64,000 nt of DNA from NCBI GenBank assembly GCA_937922015.1, contig CAKZVB010000039.1, positions 1 through 64,000 of the forward strand, written 5' to 3'. This stretch comes from an uncultured Granulosicoccaceae bacterium. GTDB taxonomy: Bacteria; Pseudomonadota; Gammaproteobacteria; Granulosicoccales; Granulosicoccaceae. Below, piece after piece: positions 54,848 through 63,919 of this stretch. A program made the translations under genes and the position numbers. Within the stretch, counting starts at the first letter, position 1; every line of letters starts with the position of its first letter. The notes below the pieces were generated by a model that saw nothing but the letters and a program-made list of their open reading frames with translations, did no database searches and was not told the origin of the DNA.

Positions 54848-57463
54848 ATGTCAAAGATGACGCCACAAACCCCGACCGCAAAACGTCTGAGAGTAAAAAC
54901 ACCTGAACTGCGATGGGTGTGCAACCCAAAATTAATACCAGCAAAACTCAGCAGCGAACTAGCCCCCATCGATGGACTGCTGGGTCAGGAGCGCGCTCTG
55001 GAAGCAGTTACTTTCGGACTCGACATACCGTCGGCTGGCTACAATATTTTTGTTCATGGCGACCCGGGATCAGGTAAACACAACGCAATTTTGTCTTTTG
55101 TAAAACAGCGGGCGCTGCAGGACAAACGCGCGTCAGATTGGCTTTACGTGCAAAATTTTGATGTAGACCATAAGCCAATTGCCCTTTGCCTGCCTGCGGG
55201 CGACGGTGCGGAATTTAAAAATTCACTCGACAAAGCACTCAACGCAATCGCCGAAGGATTGCCATCACTACTGGACGGCGACGACACCAAAAACCGTCGT
55301 AAAGCCATAGAAAATGATTTTCGTGAAGCCAACGAAGCCGGCTACAAAAAAATAAATGATATTGCAGCAAAGCAAGGCCTGGGAATAGCACAGTCCGCTC
55401 AAGGCTTTTCAGTTGTACCAATGAAAGAGGGTGCAGCGCTTACTGCGGAGGAATTCGAACAGCTACCAAAAAAACAAAAAGAAGCATTGCAGGAATCAAT
55501 TCGAAACGTTCAATCCTTACTGTCTGACTTTATGGGTGAAGACCTGCCAGAGCTGGACAAAACCAGACAAGACCAGCTAAAAGCGCTTTATGATCAGGTC
55601 ACACAGTCAATGGTATCGCAGCACCTGCAACCAATGCACAAGCAGTACGGCAGTGACTCTACGATTAAAGATCACCTTGACGCCATGGCAGAAGACCTTG
55701 CAGATTTCACCCCCGTGCTGGCACAACTTGCATCCGGCACATTGAACCAGGGCGAAGGCAGTTCACCAATGTCGCAGGGACCCGAGGCTGTAAAAGCCGC
55801 AATGAAAAGGTACAGTGCAAATCTGCTGGTAGCCCAGCAGGAAGGCGACAAAGGTGCGCCCGTTGTCTATGAGGACTGGCCCGGTGTCGGTCGCATGGTG
55901 GGACGCATCGAACACATATCGCGAATGGGCGCACTGGAAACAAATTTCAACCTGATCAAGTCAGGCGCCCTGCATCGAGCTAATGGCGGCTATCTGTTAC
56001 TGGATGCCAGAAGAGTACTATCTGCACCCGGCTCATGGGAGACACTGAAGCGTGCACTTCGTACCGGTGAAATCTCCATAGACTCACCCTACTCAAGCCA
56101 TACCGCGCTAACCACGGTTACACTGGAACCCGCTACCATTCCACTCAAAGTCAAAGTGATTATTTTCGGCAACCGGTCAGTTTACTACAGACTCGCCGCA
56201 ATGGACCCGGACTTCACAGAACTATTCAAAGTCGCAGCGGATTTCGATAACCGTATAGAACGTGGCGAGGAAAACATCAGTAATTTCGCACGTCTACTGG
56301 CCGGTATTGCGAACAAAGAATCGTTACTGCCGTTAAACAAAACGGGCATGGCTGCTGCAATTGAACATGCCGTTCGCATGACAGACGACCAGGAACGCAT
56401 AACCCTGAGGGTCGGCCCCCTGGCAGACTTGCTGCGAGAAGCAAACTACGTCGCAACAAAAAGTAACCGCAAAGCCATTGGTCGGGAAGAAGTCCGTAGT
56501 GCGATAGAAAGACAGATCAACCGCGTCGATCGTGTAAGGCAGCGCTCCCACGAACAGATCCAGCGCGAGTCGATAATGATTGACGTGGTTGGCGAAAAAT
56601 CAGGGCAAATTAACGGACTGGCCGTGATGTCTATCGGCGGTTTCCGCTTTGGTAAACCAAGCCGCATAACTGCCCGCACTCGCATGGGTGCTGGCAGAGT
56701 CATAGATATCGAGCGCTCATCGGATCTTGGTGGCTCAATCCATTCAAAGGGGATATTAATACTGTCATCCTATCTGTCAAATCACTATGCACGCGAAGTA
56801 CCGGTCGCATTGTCTGCCTCGATTGCATTTGAACAATCCTATGGTGGTGTCGACGGTGACTCTGCCTCATCAACAGAGCTATACGCTCTGCTGTCATCGT
56901 TGAGCGATACCCCTATAAAACAGGGACTGGCGGTTACAGGATCAGTAAACCAATACGGTGAGGTTCAGGTGATAGGTGGTGCCAATGAAAAAATTGAAGG
57001 GTTCTTTGATATTTGTAATAGCAGACCCGAAGGACTGACCGGTGACCAGGGCGTTCTGTTACCCGCCGCCAACGTAAAAAACCTGATGCTCCGCCCTGAC
57101 GTGGTTGATGCCTGTAAGGCAGGCGATTTTCATATCTATGCCATTAGCCATATCAACGAAGGCATTGAAGTGCTTACCGGGGTAGTTGCCGGTGTTAGAA
57201 ACAAAAAAAGCGGAGCTTTCCCTGAAGGCACCATTAACAGACTGGTCGAAGACAAGCTGATCAGCTTCGCAGAAATGCGACGGGATTTCGGCCGTGGAAA
57301 AACAAAAGATACAGTCGAATCCACGTCAGAAGAACCCGCGACAGACGAATCAATTGTTACGGCAAAATCGGATATGGTAAAACCGGTTAAAAAGAAAGCC
57401 CGTCGAAAAAAGGCCACTGCAGAGAAAGCCAACAGGAAGAAAACGACTAAAAAAAGGGCGTAA
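54848..57463 (+). CDS. Lon-family AAA+ protease (LonB/YcbZ type)
   Basis: The 871-residue ATP-dependent serine protease has Walker A HGDPGSGK near residue 72. A long helical insertion region is at residues 100-320. The strand GGYLLLDARRVL and the AAA lid follow. The C-terminal Lon proteolytic domain has catalytic Ser672 (GDSAS) and Lys715 (NEKIEG), with the canonical 43-residue spacing. The last 35 residues are Lys/Arg/Thr-rich and probably disordered, which could mediate nucleic-acid binding. It degrades misfolded or regulatory proteins. It is monocistronic; the start is ATG at 54848. Confidence 0.93.
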   Translation: MSKMTPQTPTAKRLRVKTPELRWVCNPKLIPAKLSSELAPIDGLLGQERALEAVTFGLDIPSAGYNIFVHGDPGSGKHNAILSFVKQRALQDKRASDWLYVQNFDVDHKPIALCLPAGDGAEFKNSLDKALNAIAEGLPSLLDGDDTKNRRKAIENDFREANEAGYKKINDIAAKQGLGIAQSAQGFSVVPMKEGAALTAEEFEQLPKKQKEALQESIRNVQSLLSDFMGEDLPELDKTRQDQLKALYDQVTQSMVSQHLQPMHKQYGSDSTIKDHLDAMAEDLADFTPVLAQLASGTLNQGEGSSPMSQGPEAVKAAMKRYSANLLVAQQEGDKGAPVVYEDWPGVGRMVGRIEHISRMGALETNFNLIKSGALHRANGGYLLLDARRVLSAPGSWETLKRALRTGEISIDSPYSSHTALTTVTLEPATIPLKVKVIIFGNRSVYYRLAAMDPDFTELFKVAADFDNRIERGEENISNFARLLAGIANKESLLPLNKTGMAAAIEHAVRMTDDQERITLRVGPLADLLREANYVATKSNRKAIGREEVRSAIERQINRVDRVRQRSHEQIQRESIMIDVVGEKSGQINGLAVMSIGGFRFGKPSRITARTRMGAGRVIDIERSSDLGGSIHSKGILILSSYLSNHYAREVPVALSASIAFEQSYGGVDGDSASSTELYALLSSLSDTPIKQGLAVTGSVNQYGEVQVIGGANEKIEGFFDICNSRPEGLTGDQGVLLPAANVKNLMLRPDVVDACKAGDFHIYAISHINEGIEVLTGVVAGVRNKKSGAFPEGTINRLVEDKLISFAEMRRDFGRGKTKDTVESTSEEPATDESIVTAKSDMVKPVKKKARRKKATAEKANRKKTTKKRA

Positions 57464-57490
57464 ACCACTCAGGCCCACTACATTAAAAGA

Positions 57491-57511
57491 CCGGCTGCTG
57501 AAAGCAGCCGG
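57491..57511 (+). terminator. hairpin after the Lon-family gene
   Basis: CCGGCTGCT, loop GAA, AGCAGCCGG forms a perfect nine-base stem 27 bases past the stop. No T-tract is adjacent (one occurs about 16 bases later), so it may be an mRNA-stabilising or weak terminator structure. Confidence 0.55.
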
Positions 57512-57681
57512 AACCTGAAACAACCGTTTTTTATTCGGCCAGCATAGAACTACCGGGCCCGACAACCGAAATACAAAGCAGATCAGGACGATAGTTTTTG
57601 CCTGGTGACACACTACAAAATTGCAATGACGTGAAAGACTCTATATTTTAAGGATCAGACAATCACCAGCGGAAGAGCCAA

Positions 57682-57930
57682 ATGCAAGGGTTTATAGTTC
57701 AAACAATTATCGCCTCTGTCATTCTGACCATTCTACTAAACGCAATACCCTTGTTATTCCCGAAATCCACACAAAAGGCCGAACGCCACATTCACGAGAA
57801 AATGGAAAAGGCTTTTGCAGAAAGCGAAGACGGCAAGCGTCCAAAAGTACAAGTGTTCTTCCCCTGGAAAACCATGCTTCTCATTTCTGTAATATTAACG
57901 GTAGTGCTCAATGTAATTTCGTTTATCTGA
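57682..57930 (+). CDS. small two-helix membrane protein, unknown function
   Basis: The 82-residue protein has two hydrophobic helices (FIVQTIIASVILTILLNAI and TMLLISVILTVVLNVISFI, shown in part). They are separated by a charged loop (KAERHIHEKMEKAFAESEDGK). GGAAGAG precedes the ATG, a good ribosome binding site. Both helices share a SVILTxxLN pattern, suggesting an internal duplication or a homodimer packing motif. No family recognised. Confidence 0.7.
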   Translation: MQGFIVQTIIASVILTILLNAIPLLFPKSTQKAERHIHEKMEKAFAESEDGKRPKVQVFFPWKTMLLISVILTVVLNVISFI

Positions 57931-57983
57931 AGCTGGTTTCACCAACACAACGCCTCCAGACTGGTGCGCTAACGTATACAGAG

Positions 57984-58023
57984 GGCTGTTTGGAAAGTTC
58001 GGTAACAACCTTTCCGCACAGCC
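57984..58023. terminator. bidirectional hairpin between convergent genes
   Basis: GGCTGT pairs with ACAGCC and GGAAAG with CTTTCC, separated by a two-base internal loop and closed by a 12-base loop. It lies directly between the stops of the small membrane protein (57930) and the flavin reductase (58026), consistent with a shared terminator. Confidence 0.65.
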
Positions 58024-58025
58024 TA

Positions 58026-58517
58026 CTAGCCCGCAATCGCCTCACCCACACTACGGTAATCACTGCAATAATAAATCAGCGGCGATTCCCCCCGCCCCTG
58101 CTCAATCTCGTCTACCGATCCTACTAAAATATTGTGATCACCTGCTGGATAATTATGCACAGTACTACAATGAAATCGCGTAATAGCCCCGGCAATCAGC
58201 GGCACATTCTGCCCGGATAATTCATAGTCCAGGCTGTCAAACTTATCAATTCCGGGAGTGGCGAAACGATTGGAAAGTGCGATCTGATCACTGGATAAGA
58301 TATGTACAACATAGTTTTTCACACCGCAGAAAGCTGCATATTCAGGCGCATGTTTACCCACACTCCAAAGTACTAACGGTGGATCTAAAGACACCGAATT
58401 AAAACTGCTTACCGTCATACCAACCGGCTTGCCATCAACCGCAGCCGTTACAATGCAAACGCCGGTGGCAAACTTTGAGAATGCGATACGGGTATTTTCT
58501 AATTCGTGAGAGTCCAT
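58026..58517 (-). CDS. flavin reductase-family (FMN-binding split barrel) protein
   Basis: The 163-residue protein has the HpaC/FRP-type pattern: AFSKFATGVCIVTA, GMTVSSFNSVSLDPPLVLWSVG and HNILVGSVDEIEQG. Such enzymes reduce free FMN or FAD with NAD(P)H to supply a monooxygenase, or act as flavoprotein oxidases. No partner monooxygenase is adjacent except the ABM-domain protein on the other strand. Location cytoplasmic. Confidence 0.92.
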   Translation of the reverse strand: MDSHELENTRIAFSKFATGVCIVTAAVDGKPVGMTVSSFNSVSLDPPLVLWSVGKHAPEYAAFCGVKNYVVHILSSDQIALSNRFATPGIDKFDSLDYELSGQNVPLIAGAITRFHCSTVHNYPAGDHNILVGSVDEIEQGRGESPLIYYCSDYRSVGEAIAG

Positions 58518-58667
58518 AGAGCATTAACAACCTTCAGAAGGGGTTAGGTGAATGGGGTAAAGCCCGCGCGGCCTGCTCGATACTATCATCTTACCGAACA
58601 CATCGGTGCATACGCCCTACCGGCGGCTTTGTTACACTTCAGGCTCCAATGACAAGAGGCTACCAGC

Positions 58668-58994
58668 ATGCCGCCTACAGCAACTACACCCGAACCACCC
58701 TATTATGCCGTCATATTCAGTTCTGTGCGCACTGCCAAGACAGACGGCTATGATGAAACAGCAGAAGCAATGGTGGCGCTGGCCGCAATGCAACCCGGCT
58801 ATCTGGGCATTGAATCCGCCCACAGCGATATCGGTATCACTGTCTCCTACTGGAGCGATCTGGACTCCATCAAAAAGTGGAAACAAAACGCGCAACACCT
58901 CGCAGCACAAAAGTCAGGTCACCAGAAATGGTACGAAAACTTCACCGTACGAATAGCGCGTGTAGAAAAAGAGTACAGCAAGCAGGAGCGCTGA
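58668..58994 (+). CDS. antibiotic biosynthesis monooxygenase (ABM) domain protein
   Basis: The 108-residue single-domain protein has the pattern of the larger ABM group: YYAVIFSSV, EAMVALAAMQPGYLGIES, ITVSYWSDLDSIKKWK and WYENFTVRIARVE. ABM folds include cofactor-free monooxygenases and haem-degrading enzymes as well as uncharacterised stress proteins. The function here is unknown. It starts at ATG 58668 after a weak AGAGG. It is divergent from the flavin reductase gene and convergent with the lipid cluster. Confidence 0.85.
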   Translation: MPPTATTPEPPYYAVIFSSVRTAKTDGYDETAEAMVALAAMQPGYLGIESAHSDIGITVSYWSDLDSIKKWKQNAQHLAAQKSGHQKWYENFTVRIARVEKEYSKQER

Positions 58995-58999
58995 GCGGA

Positions 59000-59512
59000 T
59001 TATTCAGCAGGAAGCTTGAATTGCTTCGCCATCCACATCAGCAGCGGGAAAACAATCATCCATACAACAGCCAGTTTAATCATCGACGGGTAAAAAGGCT
59101 CAACTATTTCATAGCTGGTCAGTCGGGTACCTGTGTAGTAAGTCAATGACCCCGCAATGCCCCCTGCCAGCACAGAGAAAACCGGGTGCTCCTGAAACCA
59201 GCGTGTACTATGATTAAGCGTGGTGGCAAACAACGGCCAAAGTGATAGCAGCCATAATGGTGGCAGCAATGAACTGGACGGCGACTGCAACACACCGAAA
59301 TAGACAAAACCGGACTCTACAATCAGACCGGTGACGCCAACCAGCAAAATAAAGTACAGCTCACGAAAATCAGTGCTGATAAACTTCATGTGCAGTATCA
59401 CCGTCACAGTCACTGCTGCCAGCGCCACTGCATTCCCTCCCAACACACAAACAAGCCATACCGCGTTAAAAACAACGATATTGATAATGTTTTTTCGCAG
59501 CCGGATGGGCAC
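59000..59512 (-). CDS. DUF2878 integral membrane protein
   Basis: The start is the GTG at 59512 sharing one base with the stop of the CFA-type gene (TAGTG), giving 170 residues and about six transmembrane segments (INIVVFNAVWLVCVLGG, LYFILLVGVTGLIVESG, LPPLWLLSLWPLFATTLNHS). The pattern is that of DUF2878 proteins, which repeatedly occur next to CFA/DUF1365 clusters. Role unknown; an inner-membrane partner in lipid modification is inferred from the neighbourhood. Confidence 0.85.
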   Translation of the reverse strand: MPIRLRKNIINIVVFNAVWLVCVLGGNAVALAAVTVTVILHMKFISTDFRELYFILLVGVTGLIVESGFVYFGVLQSPSSSLLPPLWLLSLWPLFATTLNHSTRWFQEHPVFSVLAGGIAGSLTYYTGTRLTSYEIVEPFYPSMIKLAVVWMIVFPLLMWMAKQFKLPAE

Positions 59513-60879
59513 TAATTTGGCCGGTAATCGGGTTTGGCTATCACCATTTGCACCGTATTTATCACACGCTCCTGGAAGCCACCCTGGCAATAGCACAGAT
59601 AATACAACCACATACGGATAAAGCGCTCATCGAAACCAAGCGCACGCACTTTATCCAGGTTTCCCTCGAATGATTTGCGCCAGAACCCCAGTGTCTTTGC
59701 ATAGTCCTGAGTTATATCATTCACCGAAACAATACCCATATCTGTATCTTCAGCCACATGCCTGGCAATCACACTCATTGAGGGCAGACAGCCCCCGGGG
59801 AAAATATACCTTTGGATAAAATCGACTGAACGCCGGGCTTGATCATAACGCTGATCCGCAATGGTAATGGCCTGAAGTGACATCAGACCATCGGGTTTCA
59901 GCAAGCTACTGCACTTGTTAAAGTAGTCGGAAAAATACTGGTGCCCGACTGCCTCGATCATTTCTATGGAAACCAGCTTGTCGAACTGCCCGTGCAATTC
60001 TCTGTAGTCTTTCATGACTACCGTAATTTTATCTTCCAGGCCATTTTTCTCAACCAACGCCCGCGTAAAGTCATGCTGCTGCTGAGACAACGTCGTTGTT
60101 GTAACACGGCAACCGTAGTTTTTGGCCGCGTATACTGCCATCCCTCCCCAACCAGTACCAATCTCCACCAGATGATCATCAGCATTGAGTTGCAGCTTCC
60201 TGCACATGGTCTCCAACTTAGCAATGGCTGCTTCTTCCAGTGATAGGTTCTGGCCATTAAAAACGGCGGCTGAGTACATCATGGATGGATCGAGAAACAG
60301 CTCAAAAAAGTCATTGCCCAGATCATAGTGCGCCGAGATGTTTTTACGCGACCCGGAAACACTGTTTCTGGTGACCATACTCAATAACTTCAACGCCACT
60401 GCATTAGCTGCCGAACGTTCTTTGTCCATTCCCTTGAGCGCGACTATATTAGAGACAAAAAAACGGATAACAGACAAAAGATCCGGCGTGGTCCACAGAC
60501 CATCCATATAGGCTTCTGCCGCACCAACCACACCGTTAAAGGCAATTGCAGAGAACGCAGCAGGGCTCTGTACATGTATCTCAGCAACAATGGCACTTTG
60601 TTTTTCAGTGGCACTTGTATCGCCAAACTGAATGGAATCGTTGCCCTCCACCAGGGTCAACTGCCCTCTTTGCATCTTTCCCATATGACCGTGCACCAGA
60701 CTGCGCGCCCAGCGCTCGGTGGTACTTCCGGCCTTTCCGGCATCCATATTACGACCCAGGGTCAGGGCGCTGGCCCAACCTTTGACACGGGCTGGCAGAC
60801 CGGTGTCAGCAATTCCGCCACGCGTTTCAACAGCAGACAAGGACGACAACCGGGACTGCGGATCAAGCGCATTACTCAT
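59512..60879 (-). CDS. cyclopropane-fatty-acyl-phospholipid synthase-family methyltransferase
   Basis: The ATG at 60879 is preferred (GGGGAG about ten bases upstream; an ATG at 60897 is also open), giving 455 residues. After an N-terminal domain (residues about 50-130) comes the SAM-binding core (LVEIGTGWGGMAVYAA), with TLSQQQHDFTR, YRELHGQFDKLVSIEMIEAVGH and IFPGGCLPSM. Family enzymes transfer a methyl or methylene group from SAM to unsaturated acyl chains of phospholipids. In this neighbourhood it may make cyclopropane or methylated/furan-type fatty acids rather than act as housekeeping Cfa. Confidence 0.92.
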   Translation of the reverse strand: MSNALDPQSRLSSLSAVETRGGIADTGLPARVKGWASALTLGRNMDAGKAGSTTERWARSLVHGHMGKMQRGQLTLVEGNDSIQFGDTSATEKQSAIVAEIHVQSPAAFSAIAFNGVVGAAEAYMDGLWTTPDLLSVIRFFVSNIVALKGMDKERSAANAVALKLLSMVTRNSVSGSRKNISAHYDLGNDFFELFLDPSMMYSAAVFNGQNLSLEEAAIAKLETMCRKLQLNADDHLVEIGTGWGGMAVYAAKNYGCRVTTTTLSQQQHDFTRALVEKNGLEDKITVVMKDYRELHGQFDKLVSIEMIEAVGHQYFSDYFNKCSSLLKPDGLMSLQAITIADQRYDQARRSVDFIQRYIFPGGCLPSMSVIARHVAEDTDMGIVSVNDITQDYAKTLGFWRKSFEGNLDKVRALGFDERFIRMWLYYLCYCQGGFQERVINTVQMVIAKPDYRPN

Positions 60880-60951
60880 ATCTGAACGTCTCCCCATTAT
60901 GAACTTTCATAATAACTACGCCTTTGTATTTAGTTTGAATCATTATTGTTC

Positions 60952-61815
60952 TTACAACACCCTGTCAGGATGTGAAAAAAAAGGCACCTTTTTTATAGCA
61001 AGCCTCAGCGCCTGCCAGTAAATGCCTATCGCCACCTTAACTGTCATAAAAGGATACAGCAGAACGACTGCGTTGAGACTTGCAGCAGTAATTTCCACCC
61101 TGTTCAGGTTAACACCCGCACGAAACACAGCACTTTGTTGCAATCCGCCTTTTGTTTCAGCAGTGACAGGCAGGTTAGCAAGCGAATACTGCAGGGAATC
61201 AGAGGTAATCCTGCCATGCCACCGATACATCATTCGCATAGGCATAAACGGTGACACATGCATTTCTTTTTTAAATTCAATTTCATCTGCAGGTGAATAA
61301 TTTCTTAGATCAAGTACGTAGTGCGTTTTCTCCCCCCAGGGTGTGTTTGTCACTTCAATCAGCAATGCAATTAGTTTGTTGTCCTTGCTGAAGCAGTAGT
61401 AACAACTTATCGGATTGATGATATGACCGAAGTAACGTAAGTTCGTCAACAATCTGATCGGACCGTCAGGATAGAACGACAGACTGTTATTGACTGATTC
61501 TCGAACACACTGATCAAGATGACCGACATCATCACCGGCATCAACTCCGTCAACATCCCACTCTGAGCCAAAATAATCAGAACGTCTAAAACGCGCCAGT
61601 GAAAACCACCCTCTCGACCATAAGCGGCTCTTGATCAGGATTTCGTCGAGCTCTGACAGATCAATGTACATCATAAAAACCTTGTACTTAAACCCGTGCT
61701 CTCGTGGCTGTAGACGTCTATGCCACACCGTTCCCTTGTAGATCGCGCTATACAATGGGTTCTCTACGCCGCGAACGTGGCTGGGCTGCCGCAGGGTCAG
61801 GAGTGTTGCCGGCAC
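60952..61815 (-). CDS. DUF1365 family protein
   Basis: The 287 residues match the DUF1365 pattern: SAIYKGTVWHRRLQPREHGFKY, MMYIDLSEL, PIRLLTNLRYFGHIINPISCYYCF, EVTNTPWGEKTHYV and KEMHVSPFMPM. The chosen GTG overlaps the upstream FAD gene by 68 bases; a later TTG would shorten it. DUF1365 proteins are nearly always linked to FAD oxidoreductases and CFA-type methyltransferases and are implicated in unusual fatty-acid formation; the biochemical role is not established. It is the third gene of the cluster. Confidence 0.9.
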   Translation of the reverse strand: MPATLLTLRQPSHVRGVENPLYSAIYKGTVWHRRLQPREHGFKYKVFMMYIDLSELDEILIKSRLWSRGWFSLARFRRSDYFGSEWDVDGVDAGDDVGHLDQCVRESVNNSLSFYPDGPIRLLTNLRYFGHIINPISCYYCFSKDNKLIALLIEVTNTPWGEKTHYVLDLRNYSPADEIEFKKEMHVSPFMPMRMMYRWHGRITSDSLQYSLANLPVTAETKGGLQQSAVFRAGVNLNRVEITAASLNAVVLLYPFMTVKVAIGIYWQALRLAIKKVPFFSHPDRVL

Positions 61816-63085
61816 TGAACCGTTTGTTGATAGACTCGACCACTTTCAAACCGCTGACCACACCATCCTCGTGAAACCCGCTACCCCAGTATGCGCCACA
61901 GTACCAGGTACAGAGCTTCCCTGAGATTTCCGACCAGCGCTGCTGCAGGCGCACACCCTCAAGCGAAAATACCGGATGGCTGTATTGGTAGGCCCCCAAT
62001 ATCTTTTCAGGGTCAATGTATCGGGTTTGATTCAGGCTGACACAATAGGTAGTGTCCGAATCAATACCCTGCAGGATATTCATATTGTAGCTTAGCTTTG
62101 CCATTGGCTCTTTCGCATCAGCCCTGTATATCTTGCTGTTCCAGCTGGACCACGCCCGTTTTTGCTTTGGCAGCAGAGTTACATCAGTGTGCAGAACCAC
62201 CTCGTTAGCCTGGTAGGGAATACCCGACAATATTTCAGACTCTGCGGCCGTGGCATCTTCAAGTAATTCCAGCGCCTGATCACTGTGTGTCGCCACGACC
62301 AGCGCATCAAATTGCTGTTCCCGGGTTTCGTTGGTTTCACGATCACGGTATGTAACGGTGGCGCTTTCATTTGTACGGGAAATTTTTGTAATTTCGGTAT
62401 TGGTATGTATACCGTCTTTAAATCCCTCGGTTAAAGGCGCAAGGTACGCCCCGGATCCGCCGACAATGGTGCGCCACTGAGGCCTGTTTTTTATCGATAA
62501 CAAGCCGTGATTTTTAAAAAATCGAACAAAAAATATCAGTGGAAAATCGAGCATTTCGTCGGTCCCGGACGACCAGATTGCAGCGCCCATAGGGATCAGA
62601 TATTTTTCTTTAAACATGCGGCTGAATTTATGGCGGACAAGATAATCACTAAGTGACTCGTCTGCGGGCAGACAATTTGATTCGAGATCGTTTATTGCCT
62701 GGCGGTTAAAACGCACTATCTCCAGCAGCATTCGCCAATACTGTATTCGAGTCAGGTTTAATCGATCAGCAAATAATGTATTAAAGTTACTCCCCGCGTA
62801 TTCCAGCCCGCTGGCCAGACAACTGACACTGAAACTCATCTCCGCCGGTCGTGACGCGACTCCCAGCTCGCTTAACAGCTCGATAAATCTGGGGTAAGTC
62901 CAATCGTTATAGACAATAAATCCGGTATCGATGGCGTGTTGTTCACCGTTGTGATCAACGTCTATGGTGGCCGTGTGACCACCGATCCGGTCGGCATACT
63001 CGAACACCTGGACCTCGTGCTCCCGGCTAAGATAGTAGGCGCTGGTAAGACCAGAGATTCCCGACCCGATAACTGCAATTTTCAT
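61748..63085 (-). CDS. FAD-dependent oxidoreductase (amine-oxidase-like)
   Basis: The 445-residue flavoprotein begins IAVIGSGISGLTSAYYLS with the dinucleotide motif, followed by GGHTATI and IDTGFIVYNDWTYP. The C-terminal FAD contact is WYCGAYWGSGFHEDGVVSG. It belongs to the NAD/FAD-binding group annotated as predicted amine oxidases/desaturase-like enzymes that travel with DUF1365 and CFA genes. It probably acts on acyl chains of phospholipids. Its stop lies inside the DUF1365 gene. Confidence 0.9.
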   Translation of the reverse strand: MKIAVIGSGISGLTSAYYLSREHEVQVFEYADRIGGHTATIDVDHNGEQHAIDTGFIVYNDWTYPRFIELLSELGVASRPAEMSFSVSCLASGLEYAGSNFNTLFADRLNLTRIQYWRMLLEIVRFNRQAINDLESNCLPADESLSDYLVRHKFSRMFKEKYLIPMGAAIWSSGTDEMLDFPLIFFVRFFKNHGLLSIKNRPQWRTIVGGSGAYLAPLTEGFKDGIHTNTEITKISRTNESATVTYRDRETNETREQQFDALVVATHSDQALELLEDATAAESEILSGIPYQANEVVLHTDVTLLPKQKRAWSSWNSKIYRADAKEPMAKLSYNMNILQGIDSDTTYCVSLNQTRYIDPEKILGAYQYSHPVFSLEGVRLQQRWSEISGKLCTWYCGAYWGSGFHEDGVVSGLKVVESINKRFSAGNTPDPAAAQPRSRRREPIV

Positions 63086-63109
63086 AGTTTGATTTGTACT
63101 TTCTGATTA

Positions 63110-63919
63110 TCAGGTTTTGACAGAGGCATCACGCCGCGCCAGTCGAGGTCCGATAAATCCGTACCACAACGCCGGAAACAGCGCACCCAGCTTCAGCGAC
63201 AGCAACAGCGCCCAGGGAAAATTCACGATACGTTTTCTTTTTTCAATGCCGGAGATTATACAGTCTGCTGCAGCACCGGCGCTCATAATAAAGGGCATAG
63301 GGAAATCATTCGTTTCAGTCATAGGCGTCTCGACAAAACCGGGGTTAACCACCGTGACATCCACATGGTGTTGATCGAGATCCACTCTCAACGCATTTAA
63401 CAGGTAGTTCGCCGCCGCCTTGGATGAACCATAGGCCTCTGCACGAGGTAAACCCACCACTGCAGACAGACTGGCGACACCGACCACCTGCGGTTTATAG
63501 GAGGATGTAGCTTCCCGCCTCATCAATGGCAGCACTGCAGAGATCGCGCTCACCATGCCGAACACATTCACCTCATAAACCCGCCTGAATAACTCTACAG
63601 ACATTTCAGCATCATCTACATACTCACACCGGCCGGCGCAGTACACCAGGATATCGATGCCTCCTACCAACGCCGCAACTTCAAGCGCTATGGCTTTACT
63701 GTGCTCATCGTCGGTCACATCGTATACCAGCGGGAATATTTTCCCGCCCTTATCATCCCCTGCGCTGTTGCCCTGCCCCGCTAAAGCAACCTCTTGAAGC
63801 GCCTCCAATCCGCGACCGCTAATGACTACCTGATTACCGGCAGCGCATAGCTTCAACGCCAGCTCCCGACCAATGCCGGAACCGCCACCAACAAGCCATA
63901 TCCGTTTTGACGCAATCAC
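63110..63919 (-). CDS. short-chain dehydrogenase/reductase
   Basis: The 269-residue SDR has the cofactor motif GGGSGIGRELA, the NAG-equivalent VYCAGRCEY, and catalytic Ser in VASLSAVVG with YGSSKAA containing the Tyr-x-x-x-Lys. A C-terminal hydrophobic segment (WALLLSLKLGALFPALWYG) suggests membrane association. The GTG start overlaps the stop of an upstream partial gene by three to four bases. It is first of the complete genes in the lipid-modification cluster. Confidence 0.92.
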   Translation of the reverse strand: MIASKRIWLVGGGSGIGRELALKLCAAGNQVVISGRGLEALQEVALAGQGNSAGDDKGGKIFPLVYDVTDDEHSKAIALEVAALVGGIDILVYCAGRCEYVDDAEMSVELFRRVYEVNVFGMVSAISAVLPLMRREATSSYKPQVVGVASLSAVVGLPRAEAYGSSKAAANYLLNALRVDLDQHHVDVTVVNPGFVETPMTETNDFPMPFIMSAGAAADCIISGIEKRKRIVNFPWALLLSLKLGALFPALWYGFIGPRLARRDASVKT

